A stretch of DNA of 64,000 bases from an uncultured Bacteroides sp. GTDB taxonomy: Bacteria; Bacteroidota; Bacteroidia; Bacteroidales; Bacteroidaceae. This document shows positions 35,271-43,629 of this stretch, piece after piece; position 1 is the stretch's first letter; every line of letters begins with the position of its first letter. A model generated the notes under the pieces. It was given only the letters and a program-made list of their open reading frames with translations. It did no database searches and was not told the DNA's origin. The position numbers and the translations under genes are program-made. Where the stretch lies: the NCBI GenBank assembly GCA_947574505.1, contig CANPJW010000009.1, forward strand, positions 1 to 64,000, written 5' to 3'.

Positions 35271-37142
35271 TCACCGTCCCAGCAGGACTAGTAAGACATT
35301 GATGTCGCTAGGAGAGATACCCGGTATGCGGCTGGCTTGGGCCAAAGTTTCGGGATCTATCTTCATCAGTTTCTGCCGGGCTTCGGTAGAGAGCGAATTC
35401 AATGAGTTGTAATCGAACTTGCCTTTGATGCGGATGGCTTCCAGACGATGTATCTTGTCGGCGATCATTCGTTCGCGGTCAATGTATCCCTGGTATTTGA
35501 TCAGCACTTCGGCAGCTTCAATCACTTCTTCTTTACGGTCGGTAATTTGGTCCAGCATGGCTTTGAAAGCCGGAATGTGGCCGGCTATATTTTCGATGGT
35601 AATCTGCGGACGGTTCAGCAGGTCGATTAGTTTGCAGCCGTGTGTCAGACGGGCAGTACCCAAACTTTCCAAAGCATCATTGATTAATGCGGCTTTGATG
35701 GAGAAGGTTTTGGCAAAGTCGATGATTTGGTTCACGGCTTCCCGTTTGCTGCAAAGATGTTCGTAACGGTCTTGTTTTACCAGTCCCAGCTTGTAGGCGC
35801 GTTCGGTAAGGCGCATATCTGCATCGTCTTGTCGGAGCAGGATGCGGTATTCGGCACGGGAGGTGAACATACGATAAGGTTCGTCCACACCTTTTGTAAC
35901 CAGATCGTCAATCAAGACACCGATGTAGGCCTCGTCCCGTCCCAGTGTGAACGGTTCGCCACCGTGGCAATTGATGTGTGCGTTGATGCCGGCAATGATT
36001 CCCTGTCCGCCTGCTTCTTCGTAACCGGTAGTTCCGTTTACTTGTCCGGCAAGGAACAGGTTCTTGATTATTTTCGATTCCAACGTATGTTTCAGTTGGG
36101 TGGGGTCGAAGTAATCATATTCGATGGCGTATCCCGGACGATAGACTACCAAGTCCTTAAATGCGGGTACTTTCTTTAATGCCGCCAACTGTATGTCCAT
36201 GGGCAGTGAAGAAGAGAACCCGTTCAGGTAAAGTTCCTGTGTGGTTTCTCCTTCGGGTTCCAGGAAAAGCTGATGTTGCGGCTTGTCGGGGAAGGTTACG
36301 ATTTTGGTTTCTATACTGGGACAATAACGCGGTCCGATGCTTTGGATTTGTCCGTTGAAAAGGGGAGAGTCGGGCAGACCTTTCCGTAGTATCTCGTGTA
36401 CCTCTTCGTTGGTAAAGCAGGTCCAGCATTGCAGTTGTTTCAGTTTGCGCGGTTCGCTCATGAACGAAAAGCGATGGAAGTCGTTTTCTCCGTCCTGTGT
36501 TTCCATCAGGTCGTAGTGTACGCTGCGCCCGTCTATGCGGACAGGCGTACCGGTCTTCATGCGTCCGGCGGTGATTCCGTGGCGGGTGATTGATTCGGTC
36601 AGATGGTAGGAGGCAGGTTCAGCCATGCGTCCTCCTGCCAGTTGTTTATGCCCGATGTGCATCAGCCCGTTCAGGAAGGTTCCTGCGGTGAGCACGATAC
36701 ATTTAGCATGGAAAGTCACTCCCCAGCAAGTCATGACTCCAGTCGCTTCGCCGTTTTCCACGATTAGTTCTTCTACGGTATCTTGCCAAATGTGCAGATT
36801 GGGAGTATTCTCCAGAATCTCGCGCCATGCCCAGATAAACTTGCCGCGGTCACATTGGGCGCGGGGGCTCCACATAGCGGGACCTTTGGAGCGGTTGAGC
36901 ATACGGAACTGTATGGCTGTACGGTCTGTAACCAGTCCCATGTAGCCACCTAATGCGTCTATCTCTCTTACGATTTGTCCCTTGGCGATGCCACCTACGG
37001 CAGGGTTACAACTCATTTGCCCGATTTTGTTCATATCCATGGTAATCAGGCAGGTCTTCGAACCCATGTTGGCTGCGGCCGCGGCTGCTTCACAGCCTGC
37101 GTGTCCGGCGCCTATTACAATAACGTCGTACTTAAAATCCAT
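35271..37142 (-). CDS. mnmG: tRNA uridine-5-carboxymethylaminomethyl modification enzyme MnmG
   Basis: MnmG (GidA) acts with MnmE to modify U34 of certain tRNAs using FAD and NADH. I use the ATG at 37142 (MDFKYDVIVIGAGHAGCEAAAAAANMG), which begins with the FAD-binding G-x-G-x-x-G; the longer frame upstream crosses the promoter. The 623-residue length is standard. GTFLNGLMHIGHKQLAGGR, YCPSIETKIVTFPDK and QVNGTTGYEEAGGQGIIAG are family blocks. A minus-strand -7 box is at 37167-37174. Confidence 0.96.
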   Translation of the reverse strand: MDFKYDVIVIGAGHAGCEAAAAAANMGSKTCLITMDMNKIGQMSCNPAVGGIAKGQIVREIDALGGYMGLVTDRTAIQFRMLNRSKGPAMWSPRAQCDRGKFIWAWREILENTPNLHIWQDTVEELIVENGEATGVMTCWGVTFHAKCIVLTAGTFLNGLMHIGHKQLAGGRMAEPASYHLTESITRHGITAGRMKTGTPVRIDGRSVHYDLMETQDGENDFHRFSFMSEPRKLKQLQCWTCFTNEEVHEILRKGLPDSPLFNGQIQSIGPRYCPSIETKIVTFPDKPQHQLFLEPEGETTQELYLNGFSSSLPMDIQLAALKKVPAFKDLVVYRPGYAIEYDYFDPTQLKHTLESKIIKNLFLAGQVNGTTGYEEAGGQGIIAGINAHINCHGGEPFTLGRDEAYIGVLIDDLVTKGVDEPYRMFTSRAEYRILLRQDDADMRLTERAYKLGLVKQDRYEHLCSKREAVNQIIDFAKTFSIKAALINDALESLGTARLTHGCKLIDLLNRPQITIENIAGHIPAFKAMLDQITDRKEEVIEAAEVLIKYQGYIDRERMIADKIHRLEAIRIKGKFDYNSLNSLSTEARQKLMKIDPETLAQASRIPGISPSDINVLLVLLGR

Positions 37143-37166
37143 TGATTTATTTCTTTTTACCGATTG

Positions 37167-37174
37167 CAAAATTA
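37167..37174 (-). promoter_or_regulatory. -7 box of mnmG
   Basis: TAATTTTG on the minus strand, exact match, 24 bp upstream of the ATG. Confidence 0.5.
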
Positions 37175-37219
37175 CGAATTTTACTCTGTAAAGCGGTGAT
37201 AATACGGTTAAAAAGAATG

Positions 37220-37251
37220 TGTGGCGGCAGAAATCTGTTTCTGCCGCCACA
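37220..37251 (-). terminator. Terminator of the NfeD-flotillin unit
   Basis: Perfect 14-bp stem TGTGGCGGCAGAAA / TTTCTGCCGCCACA with a TCTG loop, followed on the minus strand by CATTCTTTTTAACC, 37 bp after the flotillin stop. Confidence 0.75.
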
Positions 37252-37288
37252 TCATACAAACGCTATTCTTAAAGTAAACTATTTCCTG

Positions 37289-38989
37289 TTATTTCTTGTC
37301 CGGAGCAGGAGGGGTGTCGGTCGGGCGTTTCTTTCCGTCCTTGTCTACCGGTTCAAAATCCTCTTTCTCCGGTTTATTCTGTGCATTTCCTTTCGAGGAA
37401 GGATTGACAATGTTCTGATAGGTATCATGAATGGGAAGCTTGTCTAGAATACCCAGTGCGGGAGCCACTTTGCTGACCACATTCTGCAAGAAATTGGACG
37501 TTGTGCCGTTGCCACCGTCAAATACAGTAACATTTCCCAGTTGGATATGTTCAAATGCCTTAACCTGTTCCGAAGCGATTTCCTTCCATTGGTCAACCAT
37601 CTTGTATTGGATGGCGATTTCGGGATTGCGCTCGGCAGCCTTCACCATGGCCTCGAAACCTTCCGCTTCGGCCAGCAAGGACTTCTTCTTGCCTTCCGCT
37701 TCTGCTTCCAGTTTCATCTGGATGGCCTTGGCTTCCGCCTGTGCTTTGGCCAGGATAGCTTCCGCTTCTGCATTTGCCTTACGTTTTATTTGCTCGGCCA
37801 ATGCGTCCGCATCCAAGATGGCCTGCTGTTTGGCTATTTCGGCAGGAACAATCTTATCCGCTTTCAAGGCCTGTTCTACTTTGCGGGCTTTCGCTTCTTC
37901 TATTTCACGCTGTGCGTTTTCCTGTGCGGTGAGGACGGCAGCTTGTGTCCGGGCTTGTGCTTCACCGGCTTTTCTAGAGGCTTCCGCCTTGGTAACTTCC
38001 AGTTCCGCATTACTTTCGGCAACCTCTTTGGCAGCGTTATTTTGCCCGATGGCCGATTTCTTTTGTGCTTCCGCCTGCTTTATTTCCATATCGGATTGGA
38101 GCTCTGCCGTACGGCTTTCCTGTTCGGTACGCGCCTGTTCCTTGTTCACCTCCATAGAGGCACTGGCTTTGGCGATACGTGATTCTTTTTCGGCATTTTC
38201 TTCTGCTACTTTCGATTCACGTTCCTTGTCGGCTATGGCTACTTTAATTTCCTCGTCACGTTGCGTATCGGCCAGTTGAGTGTTCTTGTCGCGGTTGGTT
38301 TCCGCTACTTTGGTGGCACGTTCTTTTTGTTGTTCCGCAATCTTGATGGCACCCAGTTTCTGTTGTTCTTCAATGTTAGCCAAGGCTTCGTTCTTGGCTT
38401 TCGCTTCGGCTTCTTTTCCCAGATTGACGATATAATCGGCTTCATCGCGGATATCGCTGATGTTGATGTTCATTAGGTAAAGACCGAATTTCTTCAATTC
38501 GGAGTCGATGTTCTTGCGGCAGTTCTCAAGGAATGTATCACGATCACTGTTCAGTTGTTCGATGGTCATGTCGGCAATGACCAGACGCATTTGTCCGTAA
38601 ACAACGTCTTTAATCAGTTCCTGTTGTGCTTCGATATTCAGTCCCAGTAAGCGTTCGGCTGCATTCTGCATAACTTCGGGCTCTGTGCTTACGGCCACAG
38701 TGATGGTAGTGGGCACATCTACGCGGATGTTTTGTTTGGAAATGGCACCAGTCAGTTTGCAGTCAATCTGCATGGGTTTCATGTTCAGGAAAGAGTATCC
38801 CTGGATAATGGGCCATACAAAAGCGGCTCCTCCGTGATACAGTTTAGCCGATTTCTTGTCGCCGGTCTTACCATATACTACCAATACCTCGTCGCTCTTG
38901 CACTTGCGGTAACGACTTAAAATCCCGACGATGGTCAGGACGATGACAGCTACCAGAATAGCTGCATAAATGAGAATCTGCTCATCCAT
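37289..38989 (-). CDS. Flotillin family membrane protein
   Basis: The 566-residue protein has an N-terminal membrane helix (about residues 5-24, ILIYAAILVAVIVLTIVGIL), a SPFH/band-7 domain (about 30-200) and a very long Ala/Glu/Lys-rich coiled coil (about 200-440) with repeated EAEAKAK and KAEAQ blocks. A Pro/Lys-rich tail follows. Flotillins scaffold membrane microdomains. The gene follows a NfeD-like gene, the usual flotillin partner, with a 25-bp gap, so a two-gene operon is likely. Confidence 0.9.
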   Translation of the reverse strand: MDEQILIYAAILVAVIVLTIVGILSRYRKCKSDEVLVVYGKTGDKKSAKLYHGGAAFVWPIIQGYSFLNMKPMQIDCKLTGAISKQNIRVDVPTTITVAVSTEPEVMQNAAERLLGLNIEAQQELIKDVVYGQMRLVIADMTIEQLNSDRDTFLENCRKNIDSELKKFGLYLMNINISDIRDEADYIVNLGKEAEAKAKNEALANIEEQQKLGAIKIAEQQKERATKVAETNRDKNTQLADTQRDEEIKVAIADKERESKVAEENAEKESRIAKASASMEVNKEQARTEQESRTAELQSDMEIKQAEAQKKSAIGQNNAAKEVAESNAELEVTKAEASRKAGEAQARTQAAVLTAQENAQREIEEAKARKVEQALKADKIVPAEIAKQQAILDADALAEQIKRKANAEAEAILAKAQAEAKAIQMKLEAEAEGKKKSLLAEAEGFEAMVKAAERNPEIAIQYKMVDQWKEIASEQVKAFEHIQLGNVTVFDGGNGTTSNFLQNVVSKVAPALGILDKLPIHDTYQNIVNPSSKGNAQNKPEKEDFEPVDKDGKKRPTDTPPAPDKK

Positions 38990-39014
38990 AAATGATTGCG
39001 TTTTTAGGGTTTAT

Positions 39015-39548
39015 TTAATCAATATAATAGATTCCTTCCTTGTAATTCTTCAGTGTGAGGATATCGCCTTCCCGGTAGCTTTTACCCTGTATGCTCCGCA
39101 CGGTAAGTTCTCTTTGTGCGCCATTGATGGCGATATAGACCACATAGTCTGTTCCTGCCTGTTCTTGTTCTTGGCAGCGGGTATATATTTCGCATTTCCT
39201 GCCTATTAATTCTTCTCCCTGTTCGGGCTTGTTTTCTTGTTTCAGCTTATAGCAGAGTTTATAAATCCAAGCCAGGACGAAGACAAAAAAGCTGCCGCTT
39301 ATCACGGCGCCCAGGTAATGTAAGACAATGTAGGGAGGCTGACATAAATACATGAACCAACCGAAACCCATGCAGAAATGAATCAGTCCTTTGAAGGAGA
39401 GTACGCTGCTCATGTCTATATCGGCGTTGCCATCGGCATTAACGTCTATGTCGGTGTCCATACTGCCGAAAAAGATGGATAAGATGAATTGCAGAAGAAA
39501 GATTCCCGTACTTACTAATGCAGCGAAAAAATATACGTTAGCTTCCAT
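39015..39548 (-). CDS. NfeD-like membrane protein, flotillin partner
   Basis: The 177-residue protein has an N-terminal membrane helix (VYFFAALVSTGIFLLQFILSIF), an acidic loop (DTDIDVNADGNADID), two further hydrophobic segments and a C-terminal OB-fold-like domain of about 65 residues (ELIGRKCEIYTRCQ, QRELTVRSIQGKSYREGDILTL). This matches short NfeD-type proteins that pair with flotillins. It starts the two-gene unit. No clear TAnnTTTG box was seen upstream. Confidence 0.75.
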   Translation of the reverse strand: MEANVYFFAALVSTGIFLLQFILSIFFGSMDTDIDVNADGNADIDMSSVLSFKGLIHFCMGFGWFMYLCQPPYIVLHYLGAVISGSFFVFVLAWIYKLCYKLKQENKPEQGEELIGRKCEIYTRCQEQEQAGTDYVVYIAINGAQRELTVRSIQGKSYREGDILTLKNYKEGIYYID

Positions 39549-39703
39549 ATATTTTGTGTTTATCTGTTTTTCAATTCACAAAATAAAGCAATTAATCCGA
39601 AAAAGCAAGAAGATAAGGGAAGAAATGTAGCTGTGCATGTACAGCTTTCGATGTTTTTTATCCGTCCGGCGGAAAGTTTTCCTAATTATGGGCATGTCTT
39701 TAA

Positions 39704-39747
39704 AAGGTTACGGGCAATCATTCTTGCGAACTATGCCCGTAGCTTTT
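39704..39747. terminator. Terminator of ybeY
   Basis: Stem TACGGGCA (39709-39716) / TGCCCGTA (39734-39741), extended by flanking AAAAG and CTTTT. It lies beyond the minus-strand ybeY stop at 39775 and could act in both directions. Confidence 0.5.
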
Positions 39748-39774
39748 ATAGGTTGTTCTGCCTTGTATGTCCTG

Positions 39775-40191
39775 TTATAGGGAAATCAATGCCAGCGCTT
39801 TGTTTTCGGCGGCTTCCATAATCTCCCGTTCACCGGGGCCTTTGTCGTTGATGCCGCACAAGTGCAGGATACCATGAATAATCACCCGGTGAAGCTCGCG
39901 GTCGTAGGGTTGCTCAAATTGTTCTGCATTGCTGCGGACAGTATCCAAGCTGATGAATAAGTCGCCGGAAATACGGTCGCCTTCACAATAGTCGAAAGTG
40001 ATGATATCCGTGTAATAATCATGTTGCAGATACTGTCGGTTCACTTCCAGAATTTTATCGTCCGAACAGAAGATATAGGCGATTTCTCCCACTCTTTTTC
40101 CATAGCAGGCGGCTACTTCTTTAATCCATCCGGTGGTTTCTTTCTTTTTGATATCGGGCATTTTTACCCCTTCGGTTTGATAACTTATCAT
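39775..40191 (-). CDS. ybeY: Endoribonuclease YbeY, 16S rRNA maturation
   Basis: YbeY is a metal-dependent RNase for 16S rRNA 3' end processing and ribosome quality control. The 138-residue protein has the zinc motif H-x-x-x-H-x-x-x-x-x-[HD] in VIIHGILHLCGINDKG, plus YTDIITFDY and GDLFIS, both conserved. The start MISYQTEGVKMP is used; MPDIKKK 10 residues later is a possible alternative. A -7 box is at 40217-40224. Confidence 0.93.
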   Translation of the reverse strand: MISYQTEGVKMPDIKKKETTGWIKEVAACYGKRVGEIAYIFCSDDKILEVNRQYLQHDYYTDIITFDYCEGDRISGDLFISLDTVRSNAEQFEQPYDRELHRVIIHGILHLCGINDKGPGEREIMEAAENKALALISL

Positions 40192-40216
40192 AGGCTGATT
40201 ATTTTTTTATAATGTA

Positions 40217-40224
40217 CAAAGATA
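40217..40224 (-). promoter_or_regulatory. -7 box of ybeY
   Basis: TATCTTTG on the minus strand, exact match, 25 bp upstream of the ATG. Confidence 0.5.
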
Positions 40225-40235
40225 AGGAAAGTATT

Positions 40236-41468
40236 TCAGCCGAAGAAAAGATAACAGATAAGAATAGCTGCAATGACCCCTGCCGCATCGGCTAGCAGTC
40301 CGCAAGGAACGGCGTGGCGTGTCCTCACTATTCCTACGCTGCCGAAATATACCGCCAGAATATAAAAGGTGGTGTCTGTGGAGCCTTGGAAGATACAGGA
40401 CAGTCTGCCTACAAAGGAATCGGGACCGTATGTGGTCATGGCATCTACCATCAACCCTCGTGCCCCGCTTCCGCTCAAAGGTTTCATCAGCGCCGTAGGG
40501 AGCGCTCCTACGAAATCACTGTCGATACCGCATAGCTTTACGGCGTTGCCGATACCGTCAATCAAATAGTCCATCGCACCCGATGCACGGAAGACTCCGA
40601 TACCTACCAGTATGGCTACCAGATAAGGAATGATGCGCACGGCGGTGCTGAATCCTTCTTTGGCCCCTTCGACAAAGGAGTCGTAGACATTGATTCTTTT
40701 TCTGAACCCTGCCACAATAAAGCCGATGATGATAAGAAATAGAAAGACATTGGCAAAGGTAGTGGAGTAAATATCTATCTGATCTCGTGACAAGGTATTG
40801 AAGAAATAAATAATTCCTGCTACCAGCAAACTCATTCCTCCTAAAAAGAGGAGGATAGTGCGGTTAAACAGATTGATTCTCTGATAAATACTTACTGCTA
40901 CAATGCCTGCCAAAGTGGAGAAGAAGGTTGCCAGCAGGATGGGTACAAATATATCTGTAGGTTGGGTTGCTCCCAGCTGTGCACGATATACCATGATGCT
41001 GATAGGAATCAGTGTAAGCCCTGATGTATTCAGTACCAGAAACATGATCATGGGATTGCTGGCAGTATCTTTCTTGGAGTTCAATTCTTGCAGGCCCTCC
41101 ATTGCTTTCAGTCCTAAGGGAGTGGCGGCATTATCCAGCCCCAGCATATTGGCCGCCAGGTTCATAAAGATACTGCCTGTTACTGGATGTCCTTTGGGAA
41201 TATCGGGAAAAAGTTTGCTGAACAGAGGTCCCAGCAATCGGGAAAACAGAGTGATGACTCCGCCCTGTTCACCTATTCTCATGATACCCAGCCAAAGAGA
41301 AAGGACACCGGTCAGTCCCAATGAAATCTCAAAAGCGGTTTTGGAGGAATTGAAAGTAGAGTTGATAATTTCGGGAAACACTTGTGTGTCGCCTAGGAAA
41401 ACGAGTCGCATCAACGCTGTCACGAAGGCTATCAGAAAAAAGGCTATCCAAATGTAGTTCAAAACCAT
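40236..41468 (-). CDS. SpmA-SpmB fusion, nucleoside-recognition (Gate) domain membrane protein
   Basis: I use ATG 41468 (MVLNYIWIAFFLIAFVTALMR), giving 410 residues. Two Gate-domain repeats are seen: an SpmA-like half (LGLTGVLSLWLGIMRIGEQGG, GSIFMNLAANMLGLDNAATPLGLKAM) and an SpmB-like half (IIPYLVAILVGIGVFRASGAMD, ALMKPLSGSGARGLMVDAM). About nine to ten membrane helices are predicted by eye. In Firmicutes the separate proteins act in spore maturation; in non-spore-formers such as this the fused form has an unknown transport role. A minus-strand -7 box is at 41498-41505. Confidence 0.85.
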   Translation of the reverse strand: MVLNYIWIAFFLIAFVTALMRLVFLGDTQVFPEIINSTFNSSKTAFEISLGLTGVLSLWLGIMRIGEQGGVITLFSRLLGPLFSKLFPDIPKGHPVTGSIFMNLAANMLGLDNAATPLGLKAMEGLQELNSKKDTASNPMIMFLVLNTSGLTLIPISIMVYRAQLGATQPTDIFVPILLATFFSTLAGIVAVSIYQRINLFNRTILLFLGGMSLLVAGIIYFFNTLSRDQIDIYSTTFANVFLFLIIIGFIVAGFRKRINVYDSFVEGAKEGFSTAVRIIPYLVAILVGIGVFRASGAMDYLIDGIGNAVKLCGIDSDFVGALPTALMKPLSGSGARGLMVDAMTTYGPDSFVGRLSCIFQGSTDTTFYILAVYFGSVGIVRTRHAVPCGLLADAAGVIAAILICYLFFG

Positions 41469-41497
41469 ATCGCTAGTTTTATTAGTAATAACTCGGA

Positions 41498-41505
41498 CAA
41501 AAGTA
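41498..41505 (-). promoter_or_regulatory. -7 box of the SpmAB-like gene
   Basis: TACTTTTG on the minus strand, exact match, 29 bp upstream of the chosen ATG; this also argues against the longer start. Confidence 0.5.
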
Positions 41506-41901
41506 GTCAAATTATTCGTTTTTGAATTAGAAAAGATTCAATTCTCTTATTTTTATTTCCAATCTTTGTTTGAACACGATAGCAAAATAGTATGAAATGA
41601 TTTTAAGGGCAAACTACTCTCTCATTTGATTATTTCGATGAACGGGACGAGAAGGAAGCGTTTAAGCGATTCTCGCGAGTTTAAAGAATATCAAAAAGAG
41701 TAAAAAAGACGTTTGGTAGTTTGCTATTTGTCGGGTATATAAAGAAAAATGTTTTTTATGGATTTAAATATGCTTTGAAATGGATACTAATGAAATGTAA
41801 AATAACTCTTGGAATAAGTCTGTTCTAGAAGAAACGGATAATATAAGAATCGAAATAGTTAGGAAAAAGAGTTTTGTTGGTCGGATCTGATAATAAAAGG
41901 T
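41506..41901. other. Gene-free region upstream of the dinD-like gene
   Basis: About 400 AT-rich bases with no convincing CDS. A 9-bp inverted repeat, GCAAACTAC (41609-41617) and GTAGTTTGC (41716-41724), encloses a 21-codon open frame rich in Arg and Lys whose translation I do not recognise. Confidence 0.4.
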
Positions 41902-41909
41902 TATATTTG
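41902..41909 (+). promoter_or_regulatory. -7 box of the dinD-like gene
   Basis: TATATTTG, exact consensus, 73 bp upstream of the ATG; TTG at 41877-41879 lies 22 bp upstream of it. Confidence 0.5.
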
Positions 41910-41982
41910 TGCAAATATGCAGTGTGAATTCTGTAGTAGAAGGAGGGCATTGACGTAATAACAAGTAATAAGGGGGGGATAT

Positions 41983-42807
41983 ATGATGAAAACCGAGGAA
42001 ATAAAAGATTAGTTCAAGCAGTTTGAAAGTATCGTTTGTGATTATCATGGAGTAAAGTGTTGGAGTGTACGCGAGTTGTATTCCTTATTGGGTTATACCC
42101 AGTGGAGAAACTTTGAGACCATCATCAATAAAGCGAAAGCTGCTTGCACGAATGCAGGTGAAGATGTGGCCTACCATTTTGCTGATGTCAGCAAAATGGT
42201 TTCTGTGGGGTCTGGTGTAGAAAGAGAGATAGATGATATCTATCTTACCCGTTATGCCTGTTATTTGACTGCTCAAAACGGTGATGCGCGTAAACCGGCT
42301 ATAGCTTTTGCTCAAAACTACTTTGCTGTTCAGACAAGGCGTGCAGAATTGGTGGAACAACGTCTGTTGGATTATGAGCGGGTTCAAGCACGGACAGAAT
42401 TGGCTGAAACGGAAAAGCTGTTATCGGGTGTTCTTTATGAACGCGGAGTAGATAGTAAAGGTTTTGCCATTATCCGTTCAAAAGGAGATAAAGCCTTGTT
42501 TCGTCTTGACACAGCGTTGCTAAAACGTAAACTTGGTGCGCCCGACAGTCGTCTGCTGGCCGATTTCTTACCAACCATCAGCATTAAGGCAAAAGATTTT
42601 GCTGCCGAGATGGCTTCTATTAACGTACAACAAAAAGATCTTTATGGACAGTCATCAATTGAAAAAGAACATATTGAGAATAATACGGCTGTTCGGAATA
42701 TGATGCTAAGCCGAGGAATCTATCCGGAACAATTGTCAGCAGGCGAAGATTTAAAGAAAGTGGAACGCCGTTTGAAATCAGAAGAAAAGAAAATAACTAA
42801 GAAATAA
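41983..42807 (+). pseudogene. dinD: DinD-like DNA-damage-inducible protein with an early in-frame amber codon
   Basis: From ATG 41983, preceded by a run of seven Gs that can act as a ribosome-binding site, the frame reads MMKTEEIKD, then TAG at 42010-42012, then continues FKQFESIVCDYHGVKCWSV directly into the rest of the gene. Without the stop the product would be 274 residues. The body matches DinD: LYSLLGYTQWRNFE (the BRO/KilA-N-like start), DVSKMVSVGSG, YACYLTAQNGDARKPAIAFAQNYFAVQTR. DinD inhibits RecA filaments in E. coli. A TTG at 42076 could allow a shorter product lacking the first 31 residues. Confidence 0.8.
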
Positions 42808-42829
42808 TGAAGGAACCGTCTGGGAGAAA

Positions 42830-43585
42830 CTATAAATGAACTGAAACGGTTTGCTCACTTTCACATGCTTCAGTAAATAATTCTTGTGATGTCTGGTTAG
42901 GCAAAATAGAGCTTTTAGCCATATACTCTTTATTATTGGCATAGATAAAGAGTACGCTTCCCCCTTTTATCGTATTGATAATAGGTTTGGTCAGTGCCTG
43001 TGGTAAAGCCGGACAACCGAAGCTTCGTCCCAGTCTGCCTGATTTGCAGACGGAAGGGTTGGCGTATGCGGCGCCATGAACTACGATGGCACGTTCACGG
43101 GCCCGGTCATTGATTCCTTTTTCCAGCCCGTCCAATAAAAGGGAGTATCCGTTTCTGCCTTGATAAGTGTTTCCGGTAAGATAGAAGCCGAGGGAACTTT
43201 TATAAGAGCCGACTTCGTTGGAGAAAGAGGTAGCATAGTTCTCGCCGCTGTTTTTCCCATGAGAGACCACTGATGAGTATAGCATCTTTTTCTGTTCCAT
43301 GTCAAAGACAAACAAACGTTTTTCGGTAGAGGGTTTGGTGAAATCAATCAATGTCAGTATGGATTTGCTTTTTTGTTTAATCAAGCTGTATCCTGCCACA
43401 GCCTGTCGGAATGCCAGGAAATTGACCACCCCTCCCAATTGCATATCTTCGAATAATTGTTCGCCGTCCATTTTTTGAGGTGCAGGGACAGATGTAGCAA
43501 CTTTCTTTTCGGGTGTAGCCGTCCGGGTCGATACATTGCTCGACGGAAAGAGGAATAGGAACAGGAGTAAAAAAGCTTTCTGCAT
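42830..43585 (-). CDS. Murein L,D-transpeptidase catalytic-domain protein (YkuD_2 type)
   Basis: Start at ATG 43585 (MQKAFLLLFLFLFPSS, signal peptide), giving 251 residues. The L,D-transpeptidase site is seen as IVVHGAAYANP followed by GRLGRSFGCPALPQ, with His and catalytic Cys in the S-x-G-C motif. The family forms or edits 3-3 peptidoglycan cross-links or anchors proteins to murein. It lies just downstream of a second L,D-transpeptidase of a different subfamily, with its own -7 box at 43613-43620 in the 44-bp gap. Confidence 0.88.
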   Translation of the reverse strand: MQKAFLLLFLFLFPSSNVSTRTATPEKKVATSVPAPQKMDGEQLFEDMQLGGVVNFLAFRQAVAGYSLIKQKSKSILTLIDFTKPSTEKRLFVFDMEQKKMLYSSVVSHGKNSGENYATSFSNEVGSYKSSLGFYLTGNTYQGRNGYSLLLDGLEKGINDRARERAIVVHGAAYANPSVCKSGRLGRSFGCPALPQALTKPIINTIKGGSVLFIYANNKEYMAKSSILPNQTSQELFTEACESEQTVSVHL

Positions 43586-43612
43586 ACGTATGGAAAAACT
43601 GGATAACGGGTG

Positions 43613-43620
43613 CAAAGTTA
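43613..43620 (-). promoter_or_regulatory. -7 box of the 43.5 kb L,D-transpeptidase gene
   Basis: TAACTTTG on the minus strand, exact match, 27 bp upstream of the ATG. Confidence 0.5.
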
Positions 43621-43629
43621 CGCACATTT

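Noticed and set aside
35727..36179. 150-residue open frame opposite mnmG
   Set aside because: Fully inside mnmG on the other strand with no supporting signals; a shadow frame.
37431..38279. Long open frame opposite the flotillin gene
   Set aside because: It mirrors the Ala/Glu/Lys-rich coiled-coil codons of flotillin on the other strand; the Ser/Ala-rich translation shows no domain and no promoter.
22827..42012. TAG recoded as a sense codon (from the lgt and dinD ambers)
   Set aside because: TAG ends several intact genes here (large tip gene, ispB-like, phosphatase, S41 protease, flavin reductase), so it works as a normal stop.
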